A DNA stretch of 64,000 bases from Diphasiastrum complanatum (taxonomy: Eukaryota; Streptophyta; Lycopodiopsida; Lycopodiales; Lycopodiaceae): contig CM055094.1 of NCBI GenBank assembly GCA_029204225.1, positions 62,756,442 to 62,820,441 of the forward strand, written 5' to 3'. How positions within the stretch are numbered: the first letter of the stretch is position 1; each line of letters begins with the position of its first letter. Positions 11,381 to 22,424 of this stretch are shown here, piece after piece. Below the pieces are notes generated by a model. That model ran no database searches, had not been told where the DNA came from, and worked only from the letters and a program-made list of their open reading frames with translations. The position numbers were made by a program, and so were the translations under genes.

Positions 11381-11953
11381 AACAGAAAAATCAACTAGTA
11401 GATAGGAAATAGACTTTCCAAGACAAAATCTACTCAAAGGGCGGCAACCTCAAAGCGGAAATTATGAGCACAATAGATTGCAATACTCCACATGCAATTT
11501 GCTCAACAAGTAATGAAATAGGTGGCTGATTTCTGCACAAAAAACAGAACGCTCACAAATAGGTAGACTTCGAATGAAGCCAAAACCAAAACCAGAAATT
11601 TGTGGCTAAATAGTGTGCATATAGAGCTAATGGTAGGGCCCTACTCCAAGCTCACCAACAGGGAAATTTCAGCAAGATATGTGTCCAAAACACATGTATC
11701 TTCATTTAAGAAGTAAATCTGAAATTTTCAGCATGTAATTGAGTCAAGATCACATGCAATTGGTTTGAGCATGGGCGCCCTACTGCTAACTCTCAAATAG
11801 GTGAAGGTGCCCTGCAATTTCCTGCAAAAAAAGCTATAAGAAGATGAACAGATTCATCTCCTGCAAAAATCAGTAGCTTGATGATTTTCTGCAACCAAAA
11901 GGGGAAGCAGATAGCTTCCTATTGGGCGCCCTCCTGCAAGCAATACGATCACC
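11381..11953 (-). other. copia untranslated leader, 3' part
   Basis: Noncoding leader between the gypsy G insertion and gag. On the minus strand it begins just after the TSD and contains GCAGGAGGGCGCCC (11937-11924), further GGGCGCC-type sites near 11775, and several short TTTTCTGCA / AATTTCAGC units. The same GCAGGAGGGCGCCC string occurs in the leader at 48271-48284. Confidence 0.6.
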
Positions 11954-11958
11954 TAAAG

Positions 11959-12406
11959 TGTTAGGGACCCAACCCCCTCGGGTCCCAAACCCAGACTTGA
12001 GACCAGACGATGACTGGGCCTGTATACTTGACCGGTGACTCGTGAACCTGCATGGTTGCCACGTGTCATGATCCAGGAGTGCACATGGCTTGGAGTCTCT
12101 CTCTTTGGAGGTATACAAGGGGAGGAGGACTCATTTGCCATCCATTCTGTCTACCTAGGAGGAGGTGGATGGAGAGCGTGTGCACGGCCAGGATGTATTG
12201 CTAGCGTGAGGCAGGAGATGACTGAGAGCCTAGGCGGTGGTATGGGACGCTATCTAAGATGGAGGTTGGATCCAGCTTGATACGGTCACAGGCCAGGGCA
12301 GGGTGGGTGGACCCGGATTAGGTCCTATGGCGGGGTGGAACATGAATCGTTCGGTCTCTTGTGGTTAACCGGCACCTGGAGGTTTGCAGTAAGTAAGTTT
12401 GTAACA
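11959..12406 (+). repeat. 5' LTR of gypsy G
   Basis: 448 bp, TGTTAGGGACCC to GTTTGTAACA, preceded by TSD TAAAG. The PBS TGGTATTAGAGCC begins two bases after it (12409). The 81-residue ORF inside is the LTR read by chance; it recurs identically placed in the 3' LTR. Confidence 0.95.
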
Positions 12407-13480
12407 TATGGTATTAGAGCCATTGCATACTGAAAGCAGGTGCGTTGATCTGTAGTAGATTTCTTGTAACTTACGACGCTTCTGACGGATTTCTAATCGG
12501 GTTTAAAACGCATTTTTATGCGTGTTTTTCTATTCTTCTTTCCGTTGGTTTTTTTGAAAATTTCAAGCAAAATAAAAAGAGCTTCAAAAAAAAGTGGGAA
12601 GGGCCCTAAGGAGGACTTGCCACGTGGCACTGTCCAAGGTGGGACAGGTGGCGGTCCCTCTTCCGCTCCAGAATTGTAGTTTTTTGGGTCGCGATGGGCC
12701 CTCCTCAGCGAATAACAAGCTGAAAGTATTTACATCGTTGTTTGACCAACGGGAGGGTCAAGAAAGCTTGTAGGAAATCTGCCACGTGGCATCAGATGGG
12801 CCAGGAGAAGTGGCAGCAGGTAGCGCCCTCCTGTTCCGATGATTGTCAGATCTCCAACTGTAGAAATCGAGGCCCCCCCTGAAAGCTTACATCGTTTTTC
12901 TTCTCCCTATTGCTGTCTGCCAGCGATGGACAGGTAGAAGGAAAAACTGAAGTAAGAAGGGAGAAAGGGAACTGTAGGCCACCTGGCAGGTGCTAGAAGT
13001 AACCAGCATGCTGAGGTGGAAGCTAGGTGGCAAGGCAAAGCCACTTGGCAGTTGGTAGGATGGTATGAAGCCCTAGGGAGGTATGCCTCTTCTATGTTTT
13101 ATGTGAAAAGAGGTGGAGGTGGTGGTGCATCCTTCTCTTTGCCTTCTCTTATTCCTCTTGGCAGCCATGGACAATACCATTTGGTTTGTGGAGAGACAGC
13201 AAGAGTAGCCTTGTATCTACCTTCCTTGAGTAGCTTTTGATTCTCTTCTATCTTCTCTTCTTAATTCACCTCTCTTCTCTGAAAAAATGGAGCCTACTCC
13301 TACTACACAGCCTATGTCCCCTGCTCATGAGGCTACAGTATCTGCCTCTGTTTTAGACCCTGATGCCTTGATGCTGGCTATTAATAGTCTATAGCAACAG
13401 ATTGTAGATATTACCTTCCTTGAGTAGCTTTTGATTCTCTTCTATCTTCTCTTCTTAATTCACCTCTCTTCTTTGAAAAA
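12407..13480 (+). other. Leader of gypsy G with PBS and a 194-bp tandem duplication
   Basis: PBS at 12409-12421 (initiator-Met type, TGGTATTAGAGCC). The long leader contains GCGCCCTCCTGTT near 12825 and no supported protein. At 13218-13411 and 13412-13605 the same 194-bp segment is tandemly duplicated, covering the end of the leader and the first codons of gag. The first copy has its own ATG at 13287 but a TAG soon after (agtctaTAGcaac), so the second ATG at 13481 is the usable gag start. Confidence 0.8.
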
Positions 13481-14533
13481 ATGGAGCCTACTCCTACTAC
13501 ACAGCCTATGTCCCCTGCTCATGAGGCTACAGTATCTGCCTCTGTTTTAGACCCTGATGCCTTGATGCTGGCTATTAACAGTCTACAGCAACAGATTGTA
13601 GATATGCAAGCAAAGCACAGTCGGGATCAGCAGGACCTCAAGGAATTGATGCAGCTAAGGCAATTGGTGCATCAACCCTTGTTCACTCCTGAGGTTTTTG
13701 CTGGGGAAAAGAAGGATAGAACCCCGGAGGCGGTCTTGCAATGGCTGGATCGATGGAATTCGCACTTTTCCATGCACGATTCATCCGAGGATAACAAGAT
13801 CAATCTCGCTGTCATGTACCTGCGAGGTAAAGCATTTACCTGGTGGCAAGATATAAGGGGTAAGCCTGAAGTTCCTAGGAATTGGGAGGATTTCTGTAAG
13901 GCCTTTAAGGCGGCCTTCCTTGCTATTCTTGATGATTTTGAATTTTACCGTCAGTATGCAACGATCCATATGGGGAACCGGCCCCTGGATCAGTATTTGC
14001 AACAATTTCAATAGGTCTATTCTTGTTTTGCAACTAGAATAGATCCTTTGCTAGTAAGGTTGCATTTCATACTGGGGTTGCCAAGAGACTACCAGCTAGA
14101 GGTCAGGAGGAACCAGCCTCTTACCCTCGAGGATGATGTTCGCTTCGCCCGAATCTACGATGATACTCGTACGATGGCCAAGCCTGAGACTGGTGTCTTA
14201 CCCGACGTAAAGGGTAAGAGGCCTTTCTTTCCAAAGAAATCGAAAGATAAGGCAAAGGAAGGGGCTTCAGGTTCAAGGAAATCGAAGAAAAGATCTACCT
14301 TGGACCAGGAAACCTTCATGAAAGCCAGAAGCGACAATCTGTGCTTTAATTGCATGGAACCAGGTCATGTCGCGAAGGAATGTCCAAAGAAACGGAAAGC
14401 TAAAGGGGCATCTTTTAAGACACCAGGTAACTCTAGCATATCTAGTGTTGATCTTTCCTTTGCTGGTAATTCTGTGTGTGAGCATTGTTGTTTCATATGG
14501 CTGTTTTTGGCCCTCATGACGTCATTCGGATGA
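13481..14533 (+). pseudogene. gag of gypsy G
   Basis: Starts at ATG 13481. A coiled-coil-like stretch (ALMLAINSLQQQIVDMQAKH) precedes the retrotransposon Gag core with FAGEKKDRTPEAVLQWLDRW, AVMYLRGKAFTWW and the YRQYATIH block. A single in-frame TAG at 14012-14014 interrupts it; the same frame continues with the rest of the core (LHFILGLPRDYQLEV). A basic linker and one zinc knuckle follow (CFNCMEPGHVAKEC, about 14341-14382). The protease frame overlaps its 3' end by 49 nt in the -1 direction, which would suit -1 frameshifting. The Gag is defective unless UAG is read through. Confidence 0.9.
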
Positions 14534-15305
14534 AGGGGGTTGTGGGTGGTCAAGCCGTAACTGTTTTATTTGACGATGGTTCCACACATAATTTTATTAA
14601 CGCTAATTTGTTGCAGAAGCTAAAGGTGGAAACAAGGCAAAGTGACCACCGATACACAGTGAAGTTGGCAACTAGAGCAGAAAGCCAAGTTTGGGACCGG
14701 ATAGTCCCACGTCTACCAATAGAGATTCAAGCCTATAAGGATATATTAGACTTTCATATTATGAATCTAGATAGGGTAGATGTTATACTTGGTAAAGAGT
14801 GGTTCTATGAGAGGAACGAGTCTATGAAGAAAAACTATGTAACACACAGTTTGTCGTTCTTACATAACGGCTCACTCATAGAATTGAATGGAAATAATGA
14901 TTTTTCTACTCCGTATATGCTTTCTGCTTTGGAAACTATTAAATGTATGGATATTGTGGATTGCAGTTCTTATTTATGTTGCTTAAAAGATTTTACTTAC
15001 CATGAAGAACGTAGTTTGCAATTTTACAATCTCCAAATGGAATTAATGTCTAATAACCTAAAACAAGAAAATTCGCCGGAAGGTGAAATTTAGAGGAAAC
15101 TTAGACAAGAATTTAACGATGTATTTCCTGAACAGCTCCTTGAGGGTCTTCCCCCCTCTAGGGGTCTTGACCATGGTATTAAACTGATTCCTGGTAGTTC
15201 TCCTATATCACTGTATCCATATAGGATGAGTACTACTGAGGAGGATGAGGTTTATAGGCAACTGCAAAATATGTTAGGCCTAGAAAAACTCCCTGGGGGG
15301 CACCT
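14485..15305 (+). pseudogene. protease region of gypsy G
   Basis: In the -1 frame relative to gag. A retropepsin-like fold is suggested by VTVLFDDGSTHNFIN (about 14557-14601) and the downstream DVILGKEWF motif. The active-site triad reads Asp-Asp-Gly rather than Asp-Thr/Ser-Gly, so activity is doubtful. The frame stops at TAG 15091-15093, continues with the pre-RT linker (EFNDVFPEQLLEGLPPSRGLDHGI), and shifts near 15285 before RT. Confidence 0.8.
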
Positions 15306-16691
15306 GTGCTCCTTGTTGATAAAAAAGACGGAGGTACTCGTCTTTGTGTTGACTTTAAAAAGTTGAATAAGTTAACAATTAAAAATTGTTATCCTTTGCC
15401 GCGAATGGATGAACTGGTTGATCGATTGCATGGTGCAAAGTACTTCACCAAAATCTATTTGAGATCAGGGTATCATCAGATTCGCATAAAGACTGAGGAT
15501 ATTGAAAAAACCGGGTTTAGAACTAGGTACGGCCATTATGAGTTTCTGGTTTTACCTTTTGGCTTGACAAATGCTCCAGCGACTTTCCAGCAGATGATGA
15601 ACGATCTTCTTCGTCCATATCTGGCAAAGTTCGTAATAGTCTACTTAGATGATATTCTCATCTATAGTAAGACCTTGGAGGAGCATGAGGAGCATCTCCG
15701 GACTGTCTTAAAGTTACTTAGACAGGAGAAGCTTTTTGCCAAGGAGTCCGAATGTGTGTTCTTCCAGAAGAGGTTGTTATACCTTGGTCACATTATTTCG
15801 GACCATGGGTTGGAAATTGACCCAAATAAAGTCCGACAAGTACGTGAATGGCCTATCCCTAAAACCATCCGGGAGGTTAAGTCCTTTTTGGGCTTTGCGG
15901 GGGTTTTTCATAGATTCATCTTGAACTATGCATTAATTGCATTGGCCTTGACGAATGTCCTCAGAGGGGCTAAAAGAGTTAGCCGACACAGTAAGTTCAG
16001 TCCTCCAGTTACTTGGACTGAAGAGTTGAATCAGAGTTTTGAGAACCTCAAATACTGTGTAACTACAGCGCCTATTCTACACAGTATGGATCCTAACAAG
16101 CCGTATGTAGTTGAAACCAATGCCATTGACTATGCTATAGGCGCAGTCCTATATCAGGATGGTAGACCGGTAGCTTTTGAAAGCAAGAAGTTGGACCCTG
16201 CTCAAAGCCGGTATTCCACCTATGACAAGGAACTTTTTGTTGTCATTAATGCCCTGAAAGTTTGGAGACATTACTTGTATGGCTCCCAGTTTACTATAGT
16301 TACTGACCATCAAGCGTTGAAGTATATTAACGATGCGGTCGACCTTAGGGGTCGTAAGGCCAGATGGTCAGAGATGCTCCAAGAATTTCATTATGACATT
16401 GAGTACCGAAAGGGTACCTCTAATAGTGTCGCGGATGCCTTAAGCCGGATTGGAGAGGTTAATCAGTTAAGCTTTTCTGAGATCCAATCTGAGTTGTATC
16501 TGTCCTTAAGAGATTTGTGTAAGACCGATAGGTACTTCGGTCGTATTTGGCTAGACGTCCTGGCAGGTTCTTCTAGATCTAGTGGTGAGCTTGGAATGCA
16601 GGATTCCAAGATTTCTCCTCAGGACAAGATACAAAGAGACTATTCCATTAGGAATGGGTTACTTTTCGGAATGGAAAAGTTTGTGTGCTAG
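15306..16691 (+). pseudogene. RT and RNase H of gypsy G
   Basis: Long open frame. RT runs from VDKKDGGTRLCVDFKKLNK through KIYLRSGYHQIRI, LPFGLTNAPATFQQMMND and the active-site box YLDDILIYSK (about 15640-15670). The thumb/connection follows (EWPIPKTIREVKSFLGFAG), then RNase H (ETNAIDYAIGAVL, STYDKELFVVI, TDHQALKYI, NSVADALSR). In KIYLRSG the first catalytic Asp of the usual KIDLRSG is Tyr, which should kill polymerase activity. In RNase H the usual TDA is TNA. The frame ends 7 nt past the integrase start through a one-base insertion near 16680. Confidence 0.9.
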
Positions 16692-17890
16692 ATAATGATG
16701 ATATAAGGGCCCAAATCCTGCATGAATGTCATGACAGCCTGTGTGCAGGGCACCCTGGCACTCAAAGGACGCTTGACTTAGTAAAAAGGAACTTTTACTG
16801 GCCAAATTCAAAAAGTCAAGTGGAGACATATGTTCGCAAGTGTGCGCAATGCCAAGTTAATAAAGCTGAAAGACTTAAGGCAACTGGTTTGTTAATGCCC
16901 TTGGAAATTCCCGAAAGAAAATGGGAAAGCATTTCCATGGACTTTGTGGTTGGGCTACCTCGGACGGGGAAGCAAAATGATGCCATTTGGGTAATAGTTG
17001 ACAGGTTAACTAAAATGGCGCAATTCATACCAGCGAAGTAAACTGTCAAAGCTTCTGAACTTGCACAACTTTTCGTGGAAAAGTTGTTCAGGTTGTTTGG
17101 TTTGGGTCATCAGATCATCCTGAATCGGATGGTCAGACAGAGAGGACAAACCAGTCTATGGAAGATATGCTTCGGGCATATGTTTTCAGAAGACAGTCAG
17201 ATTGGGAAAGGTACCTTCCAATGATTGAGTTTGCGTATAATAGCACAGAGCACTCTGCGACGGGTTTTAGTCCATTTTCTCTGATGTATGGTTTCCAGCC
17301 TAGGGCTCCAATTTCAGTGGGCGTCAAAGGCCTCAAGGTTAAAGCAACAGTAGATTTCCTGCATGATATGCAAGAAATGTTGCTTGTTGCTCGCGAAAAC
17401 GTAAAAACGGCTCAGGATAGAGCCCAGTTTTACACCAATCAAAAGCGAGAACCTAGGGTCTATGAGGAGAGGGCTTGGGTATATCTTAGAATTCCAAAGG
17501 ATTCTAAGGTACTAAGGACTGGAAAATGTCCTAAGTTATCACCTCGTTATGCAGGGCCATTCCGTATAGTAAAGAAACTCCATCGGAATGCGTAGCAACT
17601 GGAACTTCCTCAAGGTGTTAAGGTACATCTAGTTTTTCACATTAGTCGTTTAAAGGAACGACTTGATGGAAAGGATGACTTGATACTTTAGGAGGACTTA
17701 GTTTGGCTGGAGGACCTATCATCCTTTGTACGTACTGAACCACAGGCCATTGTTGATGTACGTCAATGTGGACTCAGAAACCGGCAGGTAACTGAGTACT
17801 TGGTTCGTTGGAAAGGAAGTTCCAAGGATGATGACACTTGGGAGAAGGAACTTGACCTTAAACTGAGATTCCCTGGATTCCTTCCTTAGA
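16685..17890 (+). pseudogene. Integrase and chromodomain of gypsy G
   Basis: The N-terminal zinc region is seen as HECHDSLCAGHPG with CAQC (HHCC). The first catalytic Asp lies in SMDFVVGLPRT (about 16940). A TAA at 17039-17041 and a deletion near 17110 remove the second catalytic Asp region (SDRD...); the sequence resumes at ESDGQTERTNQSMEDML with the catalytic Glu. The C-terminal part keeps HDMQEMLLVARENVKTAQDR and LSPRYAGPFRIVKK. A chromodomain lies near 17740-17850 (RNRQVTEYLVRWKG, DDDTWEKEL). Frames are broken by at least two further stops (17593, 17689). The polypurine tract AAGGAAGAGGGA precedes the 3' LTR. Confidence 0.9.
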
Positions 17891-17916
17891 TAAGGAATTT
17901 TTTAAGGAAGAGGGAA

Positions 17917-18364
17917 TGTTAGGGACCCAACCCCCTTGGGTCCCAAACCCAGACTTGAGACCAGACGATGAGTGGGCCTGTAGACTTGACCGGTGACTCG
18001 TGAACCTGCATGGTTGCCACATGTCATGATCCAGGAGTGCACATGGCTTGGAGTCTCTCTCCTTGGAGGTATACAAGGGGAGGAGGACTCATTTGCCATC
18101 CATTCTGTCTACCTAGGAGGAGGTGGATGGAGAGCGTGTGCACGGCCAGGATGTATTGCTAGCGTGAGGCAGGAGATGACTGAGAGCCTAAGTGGTGGTA
18201 TGGGACGCCGTCTGGGATGGAGGTCGGATCCAGCTTGATACGGTCACAGGCCAGGGCACGGTGGGTGGACCCGGATTAGGTCCTATGGCGGGTTGGAACG
18301 TGAATCGTTCGGTCTCTTGTGGTTAACCGGCACCTGGAGGTTTGCAGTAAGTAAGTTTTTAACA
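17917..18364 (+). repeat. 3' LTR of gypsy G
   Basis: 448 bp, same length as the 5' LTR and largely identical to it. It is preceded by the purine-rich GGAAGAGGGAA and followed by TSD TAAAG at 18365-18369, after which the copia PBS region resumes. Confidence 0.95.
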
Positions 18365-18882
18365 TAAAGACTCTGATACCATGTAGGAAATAGAAGCCTA
18401 AGGATCCAGGATCTTAACTATTCAATCACACAAAGCATTCTCAAAAGAAATAGAGAGATAGCTAGAAACCCTCTTGTAGAAACACGTGGACAGCCAAGTA
18501 GAATAGTCAGTATTGCTTACAAAAGTATCTCATACAAATGGGATGCACACATATATATAGTCCAAGATGACTATCTAACTTCATGACTATTGGCTATCCA
18601 ACTACTTGACTATTGGCTTTCCAACTACTTGACTATTGACTATCCAACTTTCTATAAGTTACATAGAAAGAATAAGGTACCTCCAATATGTCAAGTTGGG
18701 GTACTTAATGTCACAATTAGGCCTAGTGGACCATGAGTCCCTACCAAGTTAATTTCATACTAACTTAGCTGACTCTAAGTTTAGTAGGCCTAATATAATA
18801 AATGACCATGGTTACACAACTCTCGACCTTTTGGGTCAAAGTAACCTACGGTAATGTAAGAAATTCCATTTACATTCCAACA
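18365..18882 (-). repeat. 5' LTR and PBS of the copia element
   Basis: On the minus strand the LTR runs TGTTGGAATGTAAATGG (18882) to TTTCCTACA (18382), 501 bp. It is followed by TGGTATCAGAGTC on the minus strand (PBS, 18380-18368, overlapping the TSD). Its first about 100 bases share TAGGTTACTTTGACCC and AAAAGGTCGAGA with the LTRs at 47519 and 49138, linking the two families. Confidence 0.9.
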
Positions 18883-19904
18883 GATACCTGCTATCATGGT
18901 TCTCTCAAGCATCACACTTCCTCATGGAAGCATTTGGTATCACTATCATTGATCTCCCTTTGGGTACACACCAGTACAGTAGACGTTTTTTATACAGAGC
19001 ATATCTCGACCGTACTTGGCGACACCAGCTGGGGGTTAAGCTCTACTACTGGACTCACTTTCTGGAGCAGGATTCCACTGGTCTTCCAGTTTTACCCTGC
19101 TACTTGTCCTTTGCACTATCACACGGTCTCCATTTCACTTTGGGACAGTTCAGAGTCTCCTCACATCAGTTGGCTATTGAGACAGGCAGATTCCAGTGTA
19201 CACCTCGAGAGGAGAGACTGTGCCTGCTATGTCCCTTACATGAGATAGAGTCCGAGGAGCATTTCATCTTCAGATGCCCCATATATTATGAGATTAGAGG
19301 GAGATATCATTGTCTATTCCGTGACATGCCTACTACACTCAGAGCACCAATTGGATATGAGGACTCTCGCTATGTCGCACTTATGCTACGAGAGATCGTC
19401 TTGCTGCGCCAGGATATGTACCAGTCAGCTCACCAGCCACATCCTAGCTCTCAGGCTCAAATTATGTCTTTCTTCACCAGGAGCAGACACGGTCTGATGA
19501 CGATGACGATGACATACCACCTCACCGATGTCAGAGACAGTCTATCACTCATAGTCATGCAGCAGTTCGCACTTCCCGCCTTGTTACGAGAGCACACAGT
19601 TTTCACCCTCCTAGACGACGTCAGTGACGGTCCATATTACCTCCTGTTGCAGCTCATATCACATCTTTTTTCAACAGCAGCACTATATGATATTACGTTA
19701 CTCCTAGCAGCTATTTTGCTCCCACTCATGGACAATTGGTTGTTTGTAGTTTACAGTTATATTACTCATTTCTCTTTAATGCATAATTTTTTCTTGGAGA
19801 CGTTTATATACACTCCCATGGTTTCACATACTTGACATGTACTCCTTTTGGTCTTATATGCCTTTTGGCATGGAAAAGACATTAATAAAGCTTTATTTCT
19901 TCTT

Positions 19905-19907
<3 letters not shown>
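18883..19907 (+). mobile_element. LINE copy L-c (ORF2 C-terminus and 3' UTR)
   Basis: The plus-strand frame 18924-19835 carries the post-RT region (GTHQYSRRFLYRAYLDRTW) and GQFRVSSHQLAIETGRF. Next is CLLCPLHEIESEEHFIFRCP (C-x2-C...H-x4-C) with YYEIRGRYHCLFRD. It is 5'-cut by the copia LTR at 18882. The 3' UTR ends with the hairpin ATGCC-TTTT-GGCAT (19858-19871), then GGAAAAGACATTAATAAAGC, then a long TC tract rather than poly(A). The frame past about 19560 loses family similarity and probably runs into UTR. Confidence 0.85.

Positions 19908-19964
<57 letters not shown>
19908..19964 (+). repeat. (TC)n microsatellite, LINE tail
   Basis: Nearly pure CT dinucleotide run that immediately follows the LINE 3' end. 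The same 3' end is followed by a TC tract at 26644-26662, so it looks like the element's own tail. Gypsy D leader-like sequence begins right after. Confidence 0.9.
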
Positions 19965-19966
<2 letters not shown>

Positions 19967-22385
19967 GCCCTGTTGTCCATTTTTTTTGCTGCCCCAGATC
20001 TGCTTTCCCCAAATCTGCCTACCAGCACCTACCTCCATCACATTTGCCCTACCAAAGCCCGCCTGCCCTACCAAAGCCTACCTGCCCTAGATCCGCCTAC
20101 CCAGCCAGCCTCTGCCTGTCTGCCCATTGCCGCCTTCCCCAGTGCTGCCTTCCCCAGTTGTTGTCTTCCCCAATTGCTGCCTGCCCAACGCTACCTTCCC
20201 CAAACCCTGCCTGTCTAGTCGCACCTGCCTGTCTTATCATTTGCCTGCCTTCGTGCAGTCTGAGTATTGTTGCCTGTCTCTAATTCTCTATCAAAATGCC
20301 TACATCTGATGCCTCCTCTTCCCATGGTGACATTCAAACTCAGCTGATCATCTGATTCATATAAACCACCTCATCACTACCCAGCAGACCATAATGACTA
20401 CCCTTCAAACTCTCCAGTCGTCCATTTCTTATCTTTCTCCACAACTTCTTTCTCCCCAAGCTCCTACCCCGTTACCCGATCCACCTTCTTAATCCCTCCT
20501 GCACCCATTCCTCATCTTGCCCCTCGTGTTCGTGATTTTTGGGATAAGGTTACGCTTACTATCTATAACGGTTCTTCTGATGGTAAGGATTTTCAAAATT
20601 GGTTCTTTCAATTGGAAACTTATTTTCAGCTTGCTCCTCACACTCTGACACAGCAACTTCAACTTGTTGCATTACACCTGTCGGCTTTGATGTGGTGGCA
20701 TACTCATCAGTCCCTGCTTGATGCTTCTACTGCCTGGCATGAGTTTAAAGTGGCCATTCATTCTATCATGATTGATCCGACATGATTTCAATCTCAATTG
20801 GACCTCTATCGACAGCTCACACAAACCGGTACGCTTCTAGAGTACAATGAAAAGTTTGTTATCTGTTTTCTTATCTCCCACTTGCGGAGTTATTGGTCAT
20901 TATATTTCTGGCATACGCGGTTCTTTATGTTATGATGTTCAGTCTTTTCAACCTACTTCATTAAATCGTGCTATGTCACTTGCTTCTACTTTACAGCATA
21001 AATACCTTGATCAACAATCATCCTTTCAGTCTCGCTCTCTGTCTCGTCCCTCGTTTTCTCGTTCTTCCCCTACACCATCCACTTCGTCAACTGTTTCTTC
21101 TACTATTTTTTTCCACTTCCTCTACTGTTCGACCTTCATCTATTGCCCGCCCAATTGTCTTTAAGCGTTATACATCACAGGAAATGACTGAGATCCATTC
21201 TAAGAATCTCTGTTTTAATTGTCGTAGCCCTGACCATTTGAACCGTAATTGCCCACAGCCACTCCCACCAGCTACTTTACAAGTTCATGAGGTTTTTGAC
21301 CCTGATGATTCTTCTCTCTATCTTGTTGAGGAATTCCCTTCTGATGACCCTCATCCTGCTCCTCCTGATACTCCTCCTGAATGTTGGGCACAGTTAGCTT
21401 ATGCCACTTGGTCTAGCAATGTGGGCCCGCATCATATCCGTTTACGTGTTCGTATTGTTGGACGTGAGTTTATCGCCCTTGTTGATTTTGGTAGCACTCT
21501 TTTCTTAGCCATTTTGTTGCTGCTCACATCCACACCCCTACTATTCCTATTTCTCCTCCTCTGCACGTTGAGGTCGCTAGTTGTCATTCTCTTCAGAGCA
21601 CATCCATGTTTCTTCTTTTTCCTTATCAGGATTGGTATATTTTTTGGCCAAGCTGACTTTTATGTGCTTCCACTTGAGCGTTATGACCTAATCCTCCAAG
21701 CTGATTGGTTTGCTGTCTTGGGGGAAGTTACTATCAATCTTACTTCCCAGCGTATTTCTGTCTTGGTTGACAAGACTCCATTTACATTCATTGGTATTGA
21801 TTCCACTGTTGATTATTCTCTTATCTCTGCTAAGCAGTTCATCCGTAGCCTTCCCAAGGCACACTGTGCCACACTTTTATGTGTTCAGTTGGCTACTTCT
21901 CCAACCCCTGTTACACCTTTGCCATCCATCATATGTCTCATTCTGAACTAGCCGAGGTCCAGCGTCAAGTCTCTGATCTATCACGGCAAGGCCTCATCGT
22001 TCCTAGTCAGAGTCCATTGGAGCTCACATCTTATTAGTTAATAAGAAAGATGGCACTAAGCATCTATGTATTGATTATCGCACTGTTAATCGCATTACTA
22101 TTTGTAATCAATACCTGATTCCTCACATGGATGATTTATTTTTGGGTAAAAGATCAAATCTTTTCTAAGGTTGATTTACGTTTTGGTTACCATCAGATTC
22201 GTATACAACCTGGCGATGAGTTTAAGACTGCTATTTGTACTACTACCAGTCTCTATGAGTTATGTGTTTTACCCTTTGGTGTTACCAATGGCCCTCTACC
22301 TTTCAAAACATTATGAATAATATTTTTCAGCCTTTGCTTAGTAGTTGTGTCCTTGTTTACTTCGATGATATTCTGGCCTACAGAA
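19965..22385 (+). mobile_element. Degenerate Ty3/gypsy element D (leader, gag, PR, RT)
   Basis: No LTRs. A C/T-rich leader (19965-20290) is followed by a gag with stops. Recognisable segments are NGSSDGKDFQNW, ALHLSALMWWH, a zinc knuckle CFNCRSPDHLNRNC (about 21208-21250), and a protease relic where the usual VDTGST reads VDFGST. Then come ERYDLILQADWF and RT pieces (VLIVPSQSP-like linker, [38 protein letters not shown] near 22345-22375). Many frameshifts and stops. It resembles families B and C but is older. It ends abruptly near 22385 within RT. Confidence 0.85.
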
Positions 22386-22424
22386 TATATTCATAACAGG
22401 AACTATAACTACCCACCACATATG

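Larger units (their letters stand above)
11959..18364 (+). mobile_element. Complete chromovirus-like Ty3/gypsy element G
   Basis: A 6.4-kb element with two 448-bp LTRs (TGTTAGGG...GTAACA / TTAACA) flanked by a perfect 5-bp TSD TAAAG (11954-11958 and 18365-18369). Order is PBS, leader, gag, protease, RT, RNase H, integrase, chromodomain, polypurine tract. It lies inside the leader of the minus-strand copia element; removing it plus one TSD restores copia continuity. The LTRs differ at roughly 15-20 sites by eye, so the insertion is fairly young. Coding lesions: an in-frame UAG in gag, an altered protease motif, catalytic Asp to Tyr in RT, a stop and a deletion in integrase. Confidence 0.95.
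8160..18882 (-). mobile_element. Ty1/copia element, split by gypsy G
   Basis: Minus-strand copia element. The 5' LTR is 18882-18382 and the PBS starts at 18381. The leader is interrupted by gypsy G (11959-18364, TSD TAAAG) and resumes at 11953. Gag starts at 11380, followed by protease, integrase and a scrap of RT. Gene order PR-INT-RT is the copia order. The central RT and most of RNase H are deleted and no 3' LTR is present: beyond 8640 it runs into unrelated low-complexity sequence. About 4.3 kb remains without G. On its right it abuts LINE sequence at 18883. Confidence 0.9.

Noticed and set aside
11870-12280. Paired ORFs of about 60-82 codons on both strands, repeated at 17858-18238
   Set aside because: They lie in the two LTRs of gypsy G and are repeated only because the LTRs are.
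19837-20309. Overlapping Ser/Leu- and Cys/Pro-rich ORFs over the TC tract
   Set aside because: They arise from translating (TC)n and the C/T-rich leader of gypsy D.
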